From positions 1-7,823 of the forward strand of contig JAAZON010000384.1 in assembly GCA_012797725.1 (NCBI GenBank): a stretch of DNA of 7,823 nt. The letters run 5' to 3'. A model generated the notes under the pieces. The model was not told the DNA's origin and did no database searches. It saw nothing but the letters and a program-made list of their open reading frames with translations. This document shows, piece by piece, positions 6,225-7,823 of this stretch; position 1 is the stretch's first letter, and each line of letters begins with the position of its first letter. The stretch is from SAR324 cluster bacterium. GTDB taxonomy: Bacteria > Bdellovibrionota > UBA2361 > JAAZON01. A program made the translations under genes and the position numbers.

Positions 6225-7298
6225 TTGCAGACGCTGAGTGTGGAGAAATTCAAAGAGAAGAGAGGAGTGATCATTTGGAGGGGAGCCTTGCTTTGTTTTG
6301 TGGCGCTAACAGTCTTTGATTTGTTCTATCATCATATACGTCAAAATCCCCTAGTGGATGCACGCATCTGGCTTAGCCCGCCACGCAGTGCAGAAATTAT
6401 AAAAAAAGAGGGGAAAAACGAGCGAGTGTTTGCACCGGCGAGTGCAGCCCAGCACGTAAACTTGTTTAATCACTCCAAAGGCTGGAGTGGAGATCTTTCT
6501 GGTTATTATGAGCATAGAGAATTATTGCAACCCAACTCGAATCTACTCCATGGTATAGCAACGCTTGATGGCTATAGTGGAATCTCACCGCGCTGGTTGG
6601 TTGATCTAATAGGCGATCACAATCGCACTGGATTTTTGTGGCAACTTTATAAAGTAACTCCTGTTGATTTAGAAGCGCTTCCCGCTTTCTTTGACTGGCT
6701 TGAGGCACTGTCAGTACGCTGGCTCATTTTGCCCATGCGAGTATCATCCGAGCGTCTTCAGCATATGGGGAGTGCCCCGCCAGTTGAGCTCTATCGACTT
6801 CATGGCACTTTACCCCGTGTTCGTGTGCTTAATAATGTCCGCATAGTTGAATCACTTGATGAAGTGTGGACTCTTGTTGCGACAGAGGAACTCAATATCA
6901 GAAATGAGGTCCTGTTGCATGACCAATCCTTAGCTCCGCTCGTGGCTGCGATTGAGAAAGAATCTGAAGGAGAGCAACAAGTTTCTGATGCAAGAATTCT
7001 TATAGACAGATCCACAGAGCTTGTTGTTGAAGCCGTCGCAAAAAAGAGAAGCCTACTATTAGTTGCCGATACATACTATCCAGGATGGGAAGCTACCGTC
7101 GATGGAGAGCTTACTCCAATTTTTAGAGCTAACATAGCCCATCGTGCTGTGGAACTTAAGCCAGGAAAGCATAGAGTAGAGTTTAGATTCAATTCACAAG
7201 CTGTGAAAAAAGGAATTCAATTTTCTGCTGCCGGAATTTTGATTTTAATATTTCTTTCTATTTTGGTTCTGGCTTGGAAGCCAAATCACGCGAAATAG
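6225..7298 (+). CDS. YfhO-like membrane protein, C-terminal part (same frame as upstream part)
   Basis: The frame opens directly after the TAG at 6126-6128 and is free of stops for 389 codons to TAG 7296-7298; TTG 6225 is only the first possible initiator. The segment before it (6129-6224) encodes STFRFPTRFLF, the conserved FR-x-P-x-R element of YfhO proteins, so the family domain starts before any possible start codon. From TTG 6225, a membrane helix lies at about 17-35, then a long extracytoplasmic mixed domain, ending in DTYYPGWEATVDG (282-294), PIFRAN and GKHRVEFRF, the YfhO C-terminal beta-domain signature, and a last helix at about 332-350. No ATG occurs before residue 171. An SD-like GGAGG (6277-6281) precedes an in-frame TTG at 6288. 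Whether this half is made separately is unknown. Confidence 0.65.
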   Translation: MQTLSVEKFKEKRGVIIWRGALLCFVALTVFDLFYHHIRQNPLVDARIWLSPPRSAEIIKKEGKNERVFAPASAAQHVNLFNHSKGWSGDLSGYYEHRELLQPNSNLLHGIATLDGYSGISPRWLVDLIGDHNRTGFLWQLYKVTPVDLEALPAFFDWLEALSVRWLILPMRVSSERLQHMGSAPPVELYRLHGTLPRVRVLNNVRIVESLDEVWTLVATEELNIRNEVLLHDQSLAPLVAAIEKESEGEQQVSDARILIDRSTELVVEAVAKKRSLLLVADTYYPGWEATVDGELTPIFRANIAHRAVELKPGKHRVEFRFNSQAVKKGIQFSAAGILILIFLSILVLAWKPNHAK

Positions 7299-7299
7299 G

Positions 7300-7806
7300 C
7301 TACCATTTATTCATATGTATGCGATTTGGATCGTAGCGATTCGAAGCGCCCTTCTCCTCTCCTGGATATCCAATCGGAATCACATTAAGTGGTATTATAT
7401 TATCAGGTATTTCGAAGGCTTCCTTTATTTCCTTGACTCTTTCCTCTCTGGGATATACTCCGCACCAAACTGCACCAAGTCCAAGCTCATGCGCAGCAAG
7501 AAGGATATTTTGAGTGGCAGCAGAACAGTCCTGAATCCAGTAGCCAGGAGCAAATTCAAGCCCGGGATCTCCGCAAACTATAATAGCAAGAGCTGCCTCA
7601 CTAGCCATTTTTGCGTATGGATGCACTTTGGCTATTTCTTGAAGATGCTTCTTGTCTTTAACAACGATAAAATGCCAGGGTTGTTTGTTGTTAGCAGAAG
7701 GAGCTGCCATGGCTGCTTTTAATATCTCTGTTACTAATTCATTAGGCACGCTCTTATCCTGGAACTTCCTTATACTTCGCCGGCTTAATATTGATTCAAG
7801 TGTCAT
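7300..7806 (-). CDS. Small FMN-dependent nitroreductase-family protein
   Basis: A complete cytosolic protein of 168 residues, the short form of the nitroreductase family (PF00881), which binds FMN as a homodimer and passes electrons from NAD(P)H to nitro compounds, quinones or other acceptors; the natural substrate is not predictable here. FMN-site features are visible: RRSIRKF (9-15) at the N-terminus contacting the phosphate, PSANNKQPWHF (36-46), QNILLAAHELGLGAVWCGVYP (split: QN at 99-100, LGLGAVWCG at 108-116) and IGYPGE (145-150). The start at 7806 is supported by a GGAG (7817-7814) seven bases upstream. It faces the glycosyltransferase cluster tail to tail, with one base between stop codons, so it is a separate transcription unit. 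The upstream neighbour is outside the window. Confidence 0.93.
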   Translation of the reverse strand: MTLESILSRRSIRKFQDKSVPNELVTEILKAAMAAPSANNKQPWHFIVVKDKKHLQEIAKVHPYAKMASEAALAIIVCGDPGLEFAPGYWIQDCSAATQNILLAAHELGLGAVWCGVYPREERVKEIKEAFEIPDNIIPLNVIPIGYPGEEKGASNRYDPNRIHMNKW

Positions 7807-7813
7807 TTAGCGT

Positions 7814-7817
7814 CTCC
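7814..7817 (-). promoter_or_regulatory. Shine-Dalgarno site of the nitroreductase gene
   Basis: GGAG on the minus strand, separated by seven bases from the ATG at 7806-7804. It fixes the nitroreductase start and is the only canonical site before a gene start in this window. Confidence 0.65.
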
Positions 7818-7823
7818 ATGAGG

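Larger units (their letters stand above)
4998..7298 (+). pseudogene. Full-length YfhO-like gene interrupted by one TAG codon
   Basis: Positions 4998 and 6129-7298 are in one frame, giving 766 codons of which number 377 is TAG. Both sides match consecutive parts of one YfhO-family protein and the junction falls inside a conserved block (about residues 370-395, DRIAF before and LLPFLSTFRFPTR after). No other stop or frameshift is seen. This is best explained by a recent nonsense mutation or a sequence error; readthrough or restart is possible. TAG ends the two other nearby frames (7298 and the nitroreductase), which argues against general TAG reassignment. Confidence 0.6.

Noticed and set aside
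7315..7722. A 135-codon plus-strand frame
   Set aside because: It is antisense to the nitroreductase, whose FMN-binding motifs and Shine-Dalgarno site are convincing.

Overview
The window reads as a chromosomal segment of a Gram-negative bacterium with AT-leaning DNA. The secreted AMIN-domain protein with a long Pro/Thr/Glu linker, and the style of the membrane glycosyltransferases (a DSNIDWGQ motif in one, a TMTC-like domain plus helical repeats in another), suggest a deltaproteobacterium-like or related uncultured lineage. That placement is an inference from protein style and no marker gene confirms it. There is no mobile element, CRISPR array, tRNA or rRNA that I can see.

Layout. Positions 1-1028 (minus) hold the N-terminal 342 codons of an exported AMIN-domain protein that runs off the left edge. 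Positions 1029-1429 are a divergent intergenic region with two inverted repeats and a possible promoter. From 1430 to 7298 (plus) lie three large polytopic membrane proteins, all of GT-C glycosyltransferase type but of different families: a TMTC-like enzyme with a helical-repeat tail (1430-3223), a GT39/PMT-like enzyme (3296-4972) and a YfhO-like protein (4998-7298). The YfhO-like frame is interrupted by an in-frame TAG at 6126-6128. A small FMN nitroreductase (7300-7806, minus) converges on it with one base between the two stop codons.

How they may work together. GT-C enzymes take sugars from polyprenyl-phosphate carriers and transfer them on the far side of the cytoplasmic membrane. Three in tandem, probably one transcript, suggest a small module for extracytoplasmic glycosylation of a protein, lipid or envelope polymer. 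No acceptor, flippase or carrier-charging enzyme (a CsbB/DPM-type GT2) is in the window, so the substrate cannot be stated. The AMIN protein and nitroreductase look like unrelated neighbours.

Main points to re-examine: the TAG inside the YfhO-like gene, with a Shine-Dalgarno-like GGAGG before an in-frame TTG downstream; the uncertain start of the GT39 gene; and the two inverted repeats in the divergent intergenic region.
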